Positions 25,656 through 35,395 of a DNA stretch of 64,000 nt are shown here, piece by piece. The stretch comes from Paenibacillus silagei. Lineage in GTDB: Bacteria > Bacillota > Bacilli > Paenibacillales > Paenibacillaceae. Both the position numbers and the translations under genes were made by a program. The DNA lies in the NCBI RefSeq assembly GCF_017874735.1, contig NZ_JAGGLV010000004.1:248001-312000 (forward strand), in the 5' to 3' direction. Each line of letters opens with the position of its first letter. Position 1 is the first letter of the stretch. Under the pieces are notes generated by a model. It worked only from the letters and a program-made list of their open reading frames with translations. It was not told the origin of the DNA and searched no databases.

Positions 25656-26999
25656 TTAATTGTTCAAAAGCTGGCCTACACGGTCATTCATATCCTTCAA
25701 GCCTTCGTCAATCGTAGCGTTCTTGGTCATGATGTTGTCATGCGCTTCATTCAGAATAACCTCAATGTCCGCACTCTTCTCATGAATCGGCATTTCCAGG
25801 TAAGTCTGAACGGTATTCAGTGCAGCCTTGCTGTTCTCATCTGCCGGGAAGCCGTCGATAGAGGTGATGGAATTGATAACTTCATCATTCTTGATCGCAG
25901 GAATCGTACCGGTGGAAGCAATAACCTTGGCGCCTTCTGCCCCGGTTACGAAGTTCATGAAGTCAAGCGCTGCTTCTTTGTGTTTGGACTTCTGGTTTAC
26001 AGCCAGAGAAGTAATCGTTCCCAGAGTTGTACCGGCTTCAACGCCGTCAGGATGAGGGTATTTCACGATGCCCCATTCCGCAGATTGGGATTCGCCGCTC
26101 TTCACCTTCTCAATCTGGGTGGCAATGAACCAGCTGCCCATATTCATCATCGCTACGGAGTTGTTGTAGAATACGCCGGAGTAATGCGTGCTGGAGGTCT
26201 TCAGAGTCGCGTAATCCATAACGATACCGTCTTCCTGCTCCTTCAGAATCCGCTCATAGGTAGGCTTCAGGAAGTCATAGTTGCCGCCGACCACGGTGTT
26301 CTTGCCGTCCAGAATGCCGAACAGTTGAACCGCGCTCCGCCAAGTGTGGTAGTGGGCACCGTATACTTTTTCCGAGCCGCTGCCGGAGGTCATCTTGCGG
26401 GCCAGCTCGTCGTATTGGTCGAAGGTCATATCATTAGTCGGATAATCTACACCAGCTTTGTCGAACAAGGCTTTGTTGTAGTAGATCAGCCAGAAGTCAC
26501 TGCGGAACGGAAGCGCATACACCTCGCCGTTCACTTCAATCTGCTCAACCGTACCGCCGTATACGGAAGGATCGATAGATTTGTCACCCATGTAGGTCTT
26601 TAGCGGCTCCAGGTGGTTCTGCTTCACCAGGTTCGAGTAGCCCGGAATGTCTTTGATCGTCAGGACATCCAGATCCGCCCCGCCCGAGAGCTGTGTGCTG
26701 AGCATGGTCATATAGTCGGTGGAGCCAAGATCGACATATTCAATGGTTACGTTAGGATGTGCAGCCTTGTAAGCATCGATCAGCGGTTTGTAGTATGCAG
26801 TAGCTTCCCAGTCCCACAGCGCCCATTTCAGTGTTACCGGCTCCTGGCTTGGTTCGGAGGAAGCGGTTGCAGCGTTGCCCGAAGCAGGTGCGGCAGTGGC
26901 AGCAGCGTCTTTCGTATTGTTATTGCCGGAACATCCGGCCAGCATGCTCACGGAGAGCGCGGTGGCAAGGGTCATGCCGTAGAATCTTTTCAAGTTCAT
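25656..26999 (-). CDS. ABC sugar transporter substrate-binding lipoprotein
   Basis: A 447-residue solute-binding protein with signal peptide MNLKRFYGMTLATALSVS and lipobox MLAGC, followed by an Asn/Ala/Ser-rich tether. The body carries YALPFRSDFWLIYYNKALFDKAG and other family-1 features. The frame extends to 27044, but AAAGGGGATAATCG before the ATG at 26999 and the signal peptide set the start. First gene of the importer operon; the divergent YesM/YesN pair at 27281 probably senses the same sugar. Confidence 0.93.
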   Translation of the reverse strand: MNLKRFYGMTLATALSVSMLAGCSGNNNTKDAAATAAPASGNAATASSEPSQEPVTLKWALWDWEATAYYKPLIDAYKAAHPNVTIEYVDLGSTDYMTMLSTQLSGGADLDVLTIKDIPGYSNLVKQNHLEPLKTYMGDKSIDPSVYGGTVEQIEVNGEVYALPFRSDFWLIYYNKALFDKAGVDYPTNDMTFDQYDELARKMTSGSGSEKVYGAHYHTWRSAVQLFGILDGKNTVVGGNYDFLKPTYERILKEQEDGIVMDYATLKTSSTHYSGVFYNNSVAMMNMGSWFIATQIEKVKSGESQSAEWGIVKYPHPDGVEAGTTLGTITSLAVNQKSKHKEAALDFMNFVTGAEGAKVIASTGTIPAIKNDEVINSITSIDGFPADENSKAALNTVQTYLEMPIHEKSADIEVILNEAHDNIMTKNATIDEGLKDMNDRVGQLLNN

Positions 27000-27154
27000 T
27001 CGATTATCCCCTTTATCTTCTGATGATATTTCAGCAGCCGGCATCTGTTGCTCCGGCCTTAGTTCAAATTGTAAGCCTTTTCAGACCCGATGGGGATGCA
27101 AAATCAAACACAGTTCATTCACTATTCTGTGCTCTTCTCCGCACGTCCTGCCCC

Positions 27155-27185
27155 AAACCTGTAATTTCTTATCCGAAACCTGTAA
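27155..27185. promoter_or_regulatory. direct-repeat operator, candidate YesN/AraC binding site
   Basis: AAACCTGTAA occurs twice, at 27155-27164 and 27176-27185, exactly 21 bp apart, two DNA turns. Tandem half-sites with this spacing are typical of AraC-type dimers. They lie between the divergent importer operon and the kinase gene, about 155 bp before the binding-protein start. Confidence 0.6.
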
Positions 27186-27210
27186 AATTCTCAGCTTCTC
27201 CCCCTGGCTC

Positions 27211-27256
27211 TATAATGAAACGCAGGAATATGCTATGGTAGTTGAAAACGCTTTAA
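27211..27256 (+). promoter_or_regulatory. -10 box and candidate cre before the sensor kinase gene
   Basis: TATAAT at 27211-27216 could serve the kinase gene. TGAAAACGCTTTAA at 27243-27256 matches the cre consensus with one mismatch, downstream of that promoter, where CcpA could block elongation. Confidence 0.5.
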
Positions 27257-27280
27257 ATAGGTCCAGTTATAGATGAAGGA

Positions 27281-29059
27281 GTGTTCACCACGGTACGTAA
27301 ATCTACTATTAAAAGCCGCATTATTCTGCTCATGACCGCCTTTGCGCTGCTGATTGCCTCGCTGCTGTCTTGGTTCAGCTACGAACTGATTACGTATTAC
27401 CAGCGCAAAACGACGATCCAGGCGACGGAATTCAACCTCCAGCTCGTCTCCCATATTATCGAACAGGATCTGATTAATCTGACTACGCTGGCGATGACCA
27501 GCAGCACCAACTCGTCCACGAACACCCTGCTTACCGAATATTTCGGTTCGGCGGAGGCCAGCCCCAAGCAGGCCCTGAATGTCTTCAATGCGATGCAGGA
27601 CGATGTGCGGATCAACCGCTCCTATAGCTATGTACGCCGCCTGATTGCCACAGATAACAGCGGAAAGTTCCTGCAGGTGGAGAATTTCGGCACCTCCATT
27701 CCGCTTACGATCCATAATATCGGTCAAGTCACCGGTCTGACGAATGAGGCCGAAGAGCAATGGGACCGCGTCATTAAGGACCCGCTCTCCAATTCCTACG
27801 GTATTCCCTTCGTGTTCCCTATCTATGGCCGGGGGGCCACCCGGGTGGGCACCGTCTATCTGCTCGCGAATACCTCCGTCATTACGGACAAGCTGAAGGG
27901 CTATGCCCTGCCGGAGCACTCCCGGCTGCTGCTTACGCTCGGCGATCATCATTATCAGCTTAACGGAGATCAGGTGAAGGCCATTGAAGAGCCCTATGAG
28001 CCGGTAGCCTATACCAGTGACAAGCCTGTCGGCCCCGATACCGAGCTGTCCATGGTGAAAATGCAAGATGATGGGGAAAGCCATATCGTGGTATCGTATC
28101 CGGTACGCAGCGGTGTCATGCTCTCGCAGACCTTATCCAGCGACCAGTTCGCGCCCCGGAGCAATATATGGATTCTCGTCCTGCTCGGCGTCTGTCTGCT
28201 CGTGCTTGTCTTAAGCGCGATCATTACGCTGTATTTGACCCGCACGATCAGCCTTCCAGTCGAGAAGCTGAAGAAGCGTATGGACAAGATTGCCCAGGGC
28301 AACTTCCTGCTGGACTCGGGTATTGAATGGAACAGCGAGCTGGGCGATGTCGGCCGGGGCATTAACCGCCTGTCCCAGGATATCGTAGCCCTCATGGACA
28401 GCCGGCTCGCGGACGAGAAGCAGAAGCAGGAGCTGGAATACCGGATGCTCCAGAACCAGATTAATCCGCATTTCCTCTACAATACCCTGAACTCGATCAA
28501 ATGGATGGCTACGATCCAGAACGCCACCGGTATTGCAGAGATGACGACCTCCCTGTCCCGGCTGCTCCGCAGCATCGCCAAGGACAACCGGCGGCTGATG
28601 CCGCTGAAGGATGAGCTGAGCCTGCTGGATGATTATTTCCTGATTCAGAAATACCGCTATGGCAGCACGGTTACCATGGTCACAGAGATTGAAGAGGAAG
28701 CGCTGCTTGGCGGGCTTATCCCGCGCTTCACACTCCAGCCCTTGGTCGAGAATGCGATCTTCCACGGCATCGAGCCCAAGGGCCGAGGCGACATTGTTGT
28801 CCGGGTCACGAAGAGCGGATACACGGATCTGCTCATCATGATCGAGGACAACGGGGTCGGGATGACGGCGGAGCAGATTGCCACCATTCTAACCGTTCCC
28901 GGGGACGAGGCTAAGGGAATGCTGGAGAATATCGGGCTGCGCAGTGTGAACGAACGGCTGCAGCTCGCTTTTGGCAGAGAGTACGGCTTGTCCATTGAGA
29001 GCGAGCCCGGCCGCTATACCTTAATGAAGCTGCTGCTCCCCTTCCGGCAGAGAGAATAG
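27281..29059 (+). CDS. YesM-type membrane sensor histidine kinase
   Basis: About 592 residues: TM1 about 13-33, an extracytoplasmic sensor domain to about 293, TM2 about 297-318, HAMP, then the kinase domain with His397 in QNQINPHFLYNTLNSIKW and an ATPase domain with QPLVENAIFHG and GIGLR-like glycine motifs. The start is uncertain: GTG at 27281 is the only ordinary start codon before residue 18, yet it directly abuts GAAGGA. Operon with the regulator at 29154; divergent from an importer operon it likely controls. Confidence 0.9.
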   Translation: MFTTVRKSTIKSRIILLMTAFALLIASLLSWFSYELITYYQRKTTIQATEFNLQLVSHIIEQDLINLTTLAMTSSTNSSTNTLLTEYFGSAEASPKQALNVFNAMQDDVRINRSYSYVRRLIATDNSGKFLQVENFGTSIPLTIHNIGQVTGLTNEAEEQWDRVIKDPLSNSYGIPFVFPIYGRGATRVGTVYLLANTSVITDKLKGYALPEHSRLLLTLGDHHYQLNGDQVKAIEEPYEPVAYTSDKPVGPDTELSMVKMQDDGESHIVVSYPVRSGVMLSQTLSSDQFAPRSNIWILVLLGVCLLVLVLSAIITLYLTRTISLPVEKLKKRMDKIAQGNFLLDSGIEWNSELGDVGRGINRLSQDIVALMDSRLADEKQKQELEYRMLQNQINPHFLYNTLNSIKWMATIQNATGIAEMTTSLSRLLRSIAKDNRRLMPLKDELSLLDDYFLIQKYRYGSTVTMVTEIEEEALLGGLIPRFTLQPLVENAIFHGIEPKGRGDIVVRVTKSGYTDLLIMIEDNGVGMTAEQIATILTVPGDEAKGMLENIGLRSVNERLQLAFGREYGLSIESEPGRYTLMKLLLPFRQRE

Positions 29060-29067
29060 CTAAGAAT

Positions 29068-29124
29068 CCCCCACAAAGTGAGGCCTTAACTTCGATGAGT
29101 ACTCAGGTACTTTGCGGGGACCCC
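29068..29124 (+). repeat. dispersed intergenic repeat, copy 1
   Basis: A stretch from CCCCCACAAAGT to ACTTTGCGGGG, whose ends can pair, matches 41935-41988 along about 55 bp (shared: CTTCGATGA, TCAGGTACTTTGCGGG). It fills the gap between the kinase and regulator genes. A partial third match may exist at 25536-25560. Confidence 0.75.
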
Positions 29125-29153
29125 AAAACAATAGCATACCGAGCAAGGATGTG

Positions 29154-30782
29154 ATGAGCTTGATCAAATTATTAATCGCAGATGATGAAGCCCTGGTCTG
29201 CATCGGACTCCAGTCCATGCTGAAATGGGAGCAATATAACATTGAGATTGTCGGCATCGCCCACAACGGCGCACAGGAGGAAGAAATGATCGACACCCTC
29301 CGCCCGGACATTGTAATCAGTGATATCAAAATGCCGATCAAAAGCGGCCTCGAGGTCGCCGGCTCGGTCCGCCGCAAGTACGGGCGGCTTCCGCTGTTCA
29401 TCATGCTGACCAGCTACGAGGAATTCCAGTATGCGCGCGGAGCGATCGAGGTCCAGGCTACCGATTACCTGGTGAAGCTGGAGCTAACCCCGGAGGCGCT
29501 GGCGGAATCGATCTGCAGAGCGATTTCAACACTCGAAGCCTACCAGACCATGGAGAGCTATCCGAAGCTGGTCCATCGCGGCAATCTCCAGGCCCAGCGG
29601 GATAAATTCTTCATCCGGCTGTTAAGCGGCCTGTTCGAGAACAAGAACCAGTATCTGCTGCAAAAGGAGGATCTGGAGGTGGACCTCTCCGCGCCGGCTT
29701 ATCTGGTCTGTACCTGCCGCATTCTCGGGCCGGACACCGTCCCGCCGCGCGGGGATAAGCTGGTGGCCTTATGCTCAAGCACCGTGCAGATGGCAAAGGA
29801 TACACTGGCCTCCAGAAGCGCCTGCTACGTCACCAGCCTGGATCTGCGCAACTTCGCGCTGACCCTGCCTGTACCGGGCCCGGACCCGCAGCTCTGGATG
29901 CAAGACATCCAGAAGCTGCTGGCGGACATGGCCTCCGTACTGCATAATTACTTCAATGTGACCATTATCGGGGCGATCGGCTTCGCGGTGGAAGATCCGT
30001 TTTTGCTGCAGGGGAGCTATCTCGCCGCCCGGAAGGCGCTGCCCGCCGCTGTGAAGGAGCGCTCCTTCGTCTTCTTCACGGAAGGCGAAGCCCTCCTGCA
30101 GGAGCACCTGCTGTTTGATTTCTCGGAATCGCGGCTGGAGATCCGCAGAGCTTTTGAAGAAATGGATACCCGCGCCCTGCACAGCATCATCTCCCGCATG
30201 ATCGAGATCTTCGACGGACGGGCCGATCTGCTCGTTCCCGCCACCGATGCCGCCTGCAACATTCTATATATGGCGACCTCCCTGCTCGCGGACGGGGAGA
30301 ACATGGTGGAGCAGATCTTCGAGCAGGAGCCGGAGGGCTACCGGGCGATCTATCAGATGCATACCATTGAAGAGATTACCGGCTGGCTCGTCCAGTTCCG
30401 GGACGGCTGTGTCCGGATGCTCGCCACCCGCAGACAGAGCTATAAGGAGCAGGTGGTGAAGAATGTCCAGGAGTATATCAAAAGAAATCTCGGTACCAAG
30501 CTGTCGCTTAATCAAGTCGCGGATGTGTTCAACTTCAGCCCCAACTATCTGAGCCACCTGTTCTCCAAGGTCGCCGGGGTGAACTATGTTGAGTATATCA
30601 CAGAGACCAAAATCACCGCCGCCAAGGAAATGATGGTCCGCGGCGAAGGCCGGATCTACGAAATCTCCCAGAAGCTGGGCTATGAGAGCGCCTTTTATTT
30701 CAGCAAGGTGTTCAAGAAGGTCACCGGGCTCTCTCCCCGGGATTATATACAGCAGATTGAAGGGAATGCGGGAGAGAATTAA
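29154..30782 (+). CDS. YesN-type response regulator (REC-AraC HTH)
   Basis: A 542-residue regulator: receiver domain about 1-125 with Asp57 (DIVISDIKMP), a long central region about 150-430 typical of full-length YesN proteins, and a C-terminal AraC DNA-binding domain (KLSLNQVADVFNFSPNYLSHLF ... GYESAFYFSKVFKKVTG). The lysine normally found as KP in receivers is in LVKLELTPE. ATG at 29154 follows AAGGAT closely; a TTG at 29160 is an alternative with better spacing. It probably binds the tandem sites at 27155-27185. Confidence 0.92.
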   Translation: MSLIKLLIADDEALVCIGLQSMLKWEQYNIEIVGIAHNGAQEEEMIDTLRPDIVISDIKMPIKSGLEVAGSVRRKYGRLPLFIMLTSYEEFQYARGAIEVQATDYLVKLELTPEALAESICRAISTLEAYQTMESYPKLVHRGNLQAQRDKFFIRLLSGLFENKNQYLLQKEDLEVDLSAPAYLVCTCRILGPDTVPPRGDKLVALCSSTVQMAKDTLASRSACYVTSLDLRNFALTLPVPGPDPQLWMQDIQKLLADMASVLHNYFNVTIIGAIGFAVEDPFLLQGSYLAARKALPAAVKERSFVFFTEGEALLQEHLLFDFSESRLEIRRAFEEMDTRALHSIISRMIEIFDGRADLLVPATDAACNILYMATSLLADGENMVEQIFEQEPEGYRAIYQMHTIEEITGWLVQFRDGCVRMLATRRQSYKEQVVKNVQEYIKRNLGTKLSLNQVADVFNFSPNYLSHLFSKVAGVNYVEYITETKITAAKEMMVRGEGRIYEISQKLGYESAFYFSKVFKKVTGLSPRDYIQQIEGNAGEN

Positions 30783-30826
30783 ACGAAGAACGAAATTAAG
30801 AGAAGCATGAGAGGAAGGAAAAGCAA

Positions 30827-31354
30827 ATGAACCAAGGACAAATCGTGTTTCTGAACGGAGTGACCAGCTCCGGCAAAACCTCAATAGTTGAAGCAATACA
30901 ATCGAGATCGCCGGAATTTTTTTATGTGGTCGCCAATGATCTGTTCGAAGAAACGATCGGAGAACGTTACCTGCGCGAAGATTACTGGAAGTATCTTAGT
31001 GAAGCTATTATCATGATGTATCATACCGCCAAATTATTCTCGGATCATGGCAAGCATGTGCTGATTGACGGCATCCTGGTGGAGCGGCCCGGACTTGAGC
31101 CTCATTATGAGAAGGTAAAGGAGATTTTCAGCGGATACCCGCTATCCATTGTGGAAGTGTTCTGTCCCCTGGATATCTGCCGCCAGCGCAACCTGGCCCG
31201 GGAGCACCGGAGCGAAGATCAGTCGGAGGAGCAGCACAAGCTGATGGCCCGTGACATCGGGTATAGCTATAGGGTGGATACGCATGAGAACACCTCTGAA
31301 GAGTGCGCGGATCTGATTGTGGGGCATGTGTTCGGTGCGCGTACTGTAGAATGA
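30827..31354 (+). CDS. chloramphenicol phosphotransferase-like P-loop kinase
   Basis: A 175-residue protein of the CPT-like family: Walker A loop GVTSSGKTS near residues 10-18 and a kinase-type fold of the right length. Streptomyces Cpt modifies chloramphenicol, but most Firmicute relatives have unknown substrates, so resistance should not be assumed. ATG at 30827 follows GAGGAAGG. It is followed by its own terminator and appears to be a stand-alone gene. Confidence 0.85.
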   Translation: MNQGQIVFLNGVTSSGKTSIVEAIQSRSPEFFYVVANDLFEETIGERYLREDYWKYLSEAIIMMYHTAKLFSDHGKHVLIDGILVERPGLEPHYEKVKEIFSGYPLSIVEVFCPLDICRQRNLAREHRSEDQSEEQHKLMARDIGYSYRVDTHENTSEECADLIVGHVFGARTVE

Positions 31355-31393
31355 TATGGATGAGATGGCGTAATAATGCGGAAAAGTAGACAG

Positions 31394-31421
31394 GGCTGCC
31401 GGTATAGGCAGCCTCTTTTTT
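31394..31421 (+). terminator. rho-independent terminator
   Basis: GGCTGCC, a short GGTATA loop, GGCAGCC, then TCTTTTTT, 40 bp after the phosphotransferase-like gene. Confidence 0.93.
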
Positions 31422-31540
31422 ATTTGCGTACAAACGGAATCATGAGCTGAGGCCTAGCTGTTTCCGAAGAGCAAGAGCCGAACAACAAAGTAAGACTTGC
31501 TGTAACCTTGGTACGAACTCCTCCTAGGCTTTTTTGGCAT

Positions 31541-31676
31541 CCAGCGGACTCAGATGACGCTATCACGCGAAAAAACCAACTTTTCTTGTGTTTCCGGACT
31601 CAGGAGCGCTTATTTTGCCATTTGCAGCTATAAATGAGGAGTAACGGCTTAGTTAACGCCCTCTGAGTCCGCCTGG
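31541..31676. repeat. MITE-like element with 14-15 bp terminal inverted repeats
   Basis: The ends CCAGCGGACTCAGA (31541-31554) and TCTGAGTCCGCCTGG (31662-31676) are inverted copies with one extra base. An internal CCGGACTCAGGAGCGC repeats the end motif. No ORF lies inside. Size, inverted ends and intergenic position resemble a small non-autonomous element or a structured repeat. The rest of the 490-bp gap (31355-31853) holds a terminator, a partial cre-like TGTAAGCGCT at 31755 and the LacI operator. Confidence 0.6.
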
Positions 31677-31817
31677 CCTGCCTAATGGTGTAATTTGGCG
31701 CTGATAAGGTCTTTCCAGTCCGCGAGGATGTTGGGGCGAGACACCCCTCCCTAATGTAAGCGCTCCTCAAAATCTGCTTGAAAGAACTCTAAAGAGATGA
31801 TAGGATGAAGACGAATA

Positions 31818-32849
<1,032 letters not shown>

Positions 32850-32967
32850 CCGCAGCCCGGCTACCCAGTAATAGTTGTTTTGCCTGTTCCAAGGGTTCCG
32901 CAGGAGCAGCACTCAAGTTGGTCCAGATCATCGGACCTTATCCCATCACACAAGGAGTGTTATGATC

Positions 32968-35262
32968 ATGAACATTTTTGCAGACGAATCACTAGGCTTG
33001 TTCCATCTTCAGTCCAAAGACACGAGCTATATCATCCAACTGGTAGAGGGTTACCCTGCTCATGTCTACTGGGGCGCACGGCTCCGTCATGATGACAGTC
33101 TGGCCGGAGCACTGGAGCTGCGTGAACGTGCCTCCTTCTCGCCAACCCCGGTGCTAACGCGGCCTTCGCTCTCTCTGGATGCCCTGCCTCAGGAGTATCC
33201 GCAGTATGGAACGAGCGACTTCCGGCGGCCGGCCTATCAGGTTCAGCTAGCTGACGGCACGCGGATCTCTGAACTCAAATATGCGGGATACACCATTACA
33301 CCAGGCAAGCCGGCACTCGAAGGACTGCCTGCCGTGTATGCGGAGAATGAAGCAGAAGCACAGACACTGGAGCTTACCCTGAAAGATGACTACGCTGGTC
33401 TAACGGTTAGACTGCTCTACACCGTATTCGCCGATCATAACGCGATTACCCGTTCCGTCCGCTTCGAGCATAACGGCGAAGCCCCGCTCCGGCTGGAGCA
33501 GGCGCTTAGCGCATCCGTCGATTTCGCCGATTCCTCTTACGATACGCTGCATCTGAGCGGCGCATGGGCCAGAGAGCGCCATGTGCAGCGCCGTCCGCTT
33601 ACTCCGGGCGCCGCCTTGTCACTGGAGAGCCGCCGCGGCTCAAGCAGCCACCAGACCAATCCGTTCATTGCGCTGCTACGTCACGGCGCAGATGAAGACC
33701 AGGGGGATGTCTACGGCTTCAGCCTCGTCTACAGCGGCAGCTTCGCCGCCACTGCTGAGGTTGAGCAGTTCGGACAGACCCGTGTAAGCATCGGGATTAA
33801 TCCATTCGACTTCTCCTGGCTGCTGGAGCCGGGCCAATCCTTCCAGACCCCGGAGGCCGTGCTCGTCTATTCCGGTGAAGGTCTCGGCGGCATGTCGCGT
33901 ACCTATCACCGGCTGTACCGGACCCGGCTCTGCCGTGGTGTTCACCGTGATCAGGCCCGGCCGATTCTGGTCAACAACTGGGAGGCGACTTACTTCGACT
34001 TCGATGCGGACAAAATCGCAACCATCGCCAAAGCAGCAGGCCCGCTCGGCATTGAGCTATTCGTCCTTGACGACGGCTGGTTCGGCAGACGCGACAAGGA
34101 TAACAGCTCACTCGGCGACTGGTTCGAGGACCGCCGCAAGCTGCCTGAAGGTCTGGCGGATCTGGCCGACCGGGTCAACAAGGAAGGCGTACAGTTCGGT
34201 CTATGGGTGGAGCCGGAGATGGTCTCGCCGGACAGTGAGCTGTACCGCAAGCACCCGGACTGGTGCCTGCATGCCGCAGGACGCCGCCGCACAGAAGGCC
34301 GCAACCAGCTAATCCTGGACCTCTCCCGCCCGGAAGTCTGCGACTATCTGTATGAGACATTAAGCGCGGTCTTTTTCAGTGCCCCGATCCGCTATATCAA
34401 GTGGGACATGAACCGTAATATGACCGAGATAGCTTCTGCCAAAGCCAGCCCTGAGCGGCAAAAAGAAACCGCCCACCGCTATATGCTAGGGCTGTACAAT
34501 TTGCTGGAGCGCCTGACCTCGCGCTTCCCGGACATTCTGTTCGAGAGCTGCTCCGGCGGCGGCGGCCGGTTCGATCCGGGAATCCTGTTCTATATGCCGC
34601 AGACCTGGACCAGTGACAACACCGATGCGGTAGAACGCCTGGCGATTCAATACGGCACCAGTATTGTCTATCCGGCCAGCAGCATGGGCGCACATGTGTC
34701 TGATGTTCCGAACCATCAGGTAGACCGCATCACCACCCTAGCTACACGCGGGGATGTGGCGATGAGCGGCAACTTCGGTTATGAGCTGGACCTCACAAAG
34801 TTCACCGAAGCGGAGAAGGACCTGGCTACCCGGCAGATTGCCCAGTACAAGGAGATCCGCACATTGGTGCAGCAAGGGGATATGTACCGTCTGCTGAGTC
34901 CGTTCGAGGGTAGTGGCGACACCGCCTGGATGTTCGTCAGCGAGGACAAGACCGAAGCCTTCGTCGCTTATTTCCGCGTGCTGGCCATACCGAATCCTCC
35001 GATCTCGCGCCTTACGCTCAAAGGACTCAATCCCGAGCTGGATTATGTCATTGAGACGGGGGCAAAAGGCAGCAACGGGCATGTCCACGGCGGCGCAGAA
35101 GCCTCTGCACCTGCAGATGGCGTCAGCTCCGCTCCATTCCAGACCGCCTTTGACGGTACACCGCTGGGCGGTGACCGCCTGATGCGTATCGGTCTTGTGG
35201 TCTCCGACCTGCGCGGGGATTACGCCAGCTGCACCTACCGCCTGAGAGCGGTGCAGCGCTGA
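32968..35262 (+). CDS. GH36 alpha-galactosidase
   Basis: A 764-residue enzyme matching the large tetrameric bacterial GH36 type: N-terminal beta-supersandwich, central barrel (NNWEATYFDFDADKI; LFVLDDGWFGRRDKD), nucleophile Asp at about 480 in IKWDMNRNM and acid/base Asp in QTWTSDNTDA, and a C-terminal beta domain. It releases alpha-galactose from melibiose, raffinose-type sugars or galactomannan oligomers. No signal peptide, so cytoplasmic. ATG at 32968 lies 10 nt after AAGGAG; ATG at 32962 is an alternative. Control by the LacI gene upstream is likely. Confidence 0.95.
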   Translation: MNIFADESLGLFHLQSKDTSYIIQLVEGYPAHVYWGARLRHDDSLAGALELRERASFSPTPVLTRPSLSLDALPQEYPQYGTSDFRRPAYQVQLADGTRISELKYAGYTITPGKPALEGLPAVYAENEAEAQTLELTLKDDYAGLTVRLLYTVFADHNAITRSVRFEHNGEAPLRLEQALSASVDFADSSYDTLHLSGAWARERHVQRRPLTPGAALSLESRRGSSSHQTNPFIALLRHGADEDQGDVYGFSLVYSGSFAATAEVEQFGQTRVSIGINPFDFSWLLEPGQSFQTPEAVLVYSGEGLGGMSRTYHRLYRTRLCRGVHRDQARPILVNNWEATYFDFDADKIATIAKAAGPLGIELFVLDDGWFGRRDKDNSSLGDWFEDRRKLPEGLADLADRVNKEGVQFGLWVEPEMVSPDSELYRKHPDWCLHAAGRRRTEGRNQLILDLSRPEVCDYLYETLSAVFFSAPIRYIKWDMNRNMTEIASAKASPERQKETAHRYMLGLYNLLERLTSRFPDILFESCSGGGGRFDPGILFYMPQTWTSDNTDAVERLAIQYGTSIVYPASSMGAHVSDVPNHQVDRITTLATRGDVAMSGNFGYELDLTKFTEAEKDLATRQIAQYKEIRTLVQQGDMYRLLSPFEGSGDTAWMFVSEDKTEAFVAYFRVLAIPNPPISRLTLKGLNPELDYVIETGAKGSNGHVHGGAEASAPADGVSSAPFQTAFDGTPLGGDRLMRIGLVVSDLRGDYASCTYRLRAVQR

Positions 35263-35282
35263 TCTACAGCTTCAGACATACC

Positions 35283-35324
35283 ACAGGCGTCAGCCTCCTT
35301 TTGGAGATTGACGCCTGTTTTTTT
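35283..35324 (+). terminator. rho-independent terminator of the GH36 gene
   Basis: ACAGGCGTCA and TGACGCCTGT pair, with an inner CCTCC/GGAG extension, followed by seven T. Confidence 0.95.
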
Positions 35325-35395
35325 GTGGAGAGATGCAGTCAGGAAGGGGCTTGCTGCCGTTTCATTAACTACTTACTGCCTCCCCTACTCCTCTT

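Noticed and set aside
30827-31354. Chloramphenicol resistance gene
   Set aside because: The protein is only family-level similar to Cpt; there is no resistance context, so it is annotated as a CPT-like kinase.
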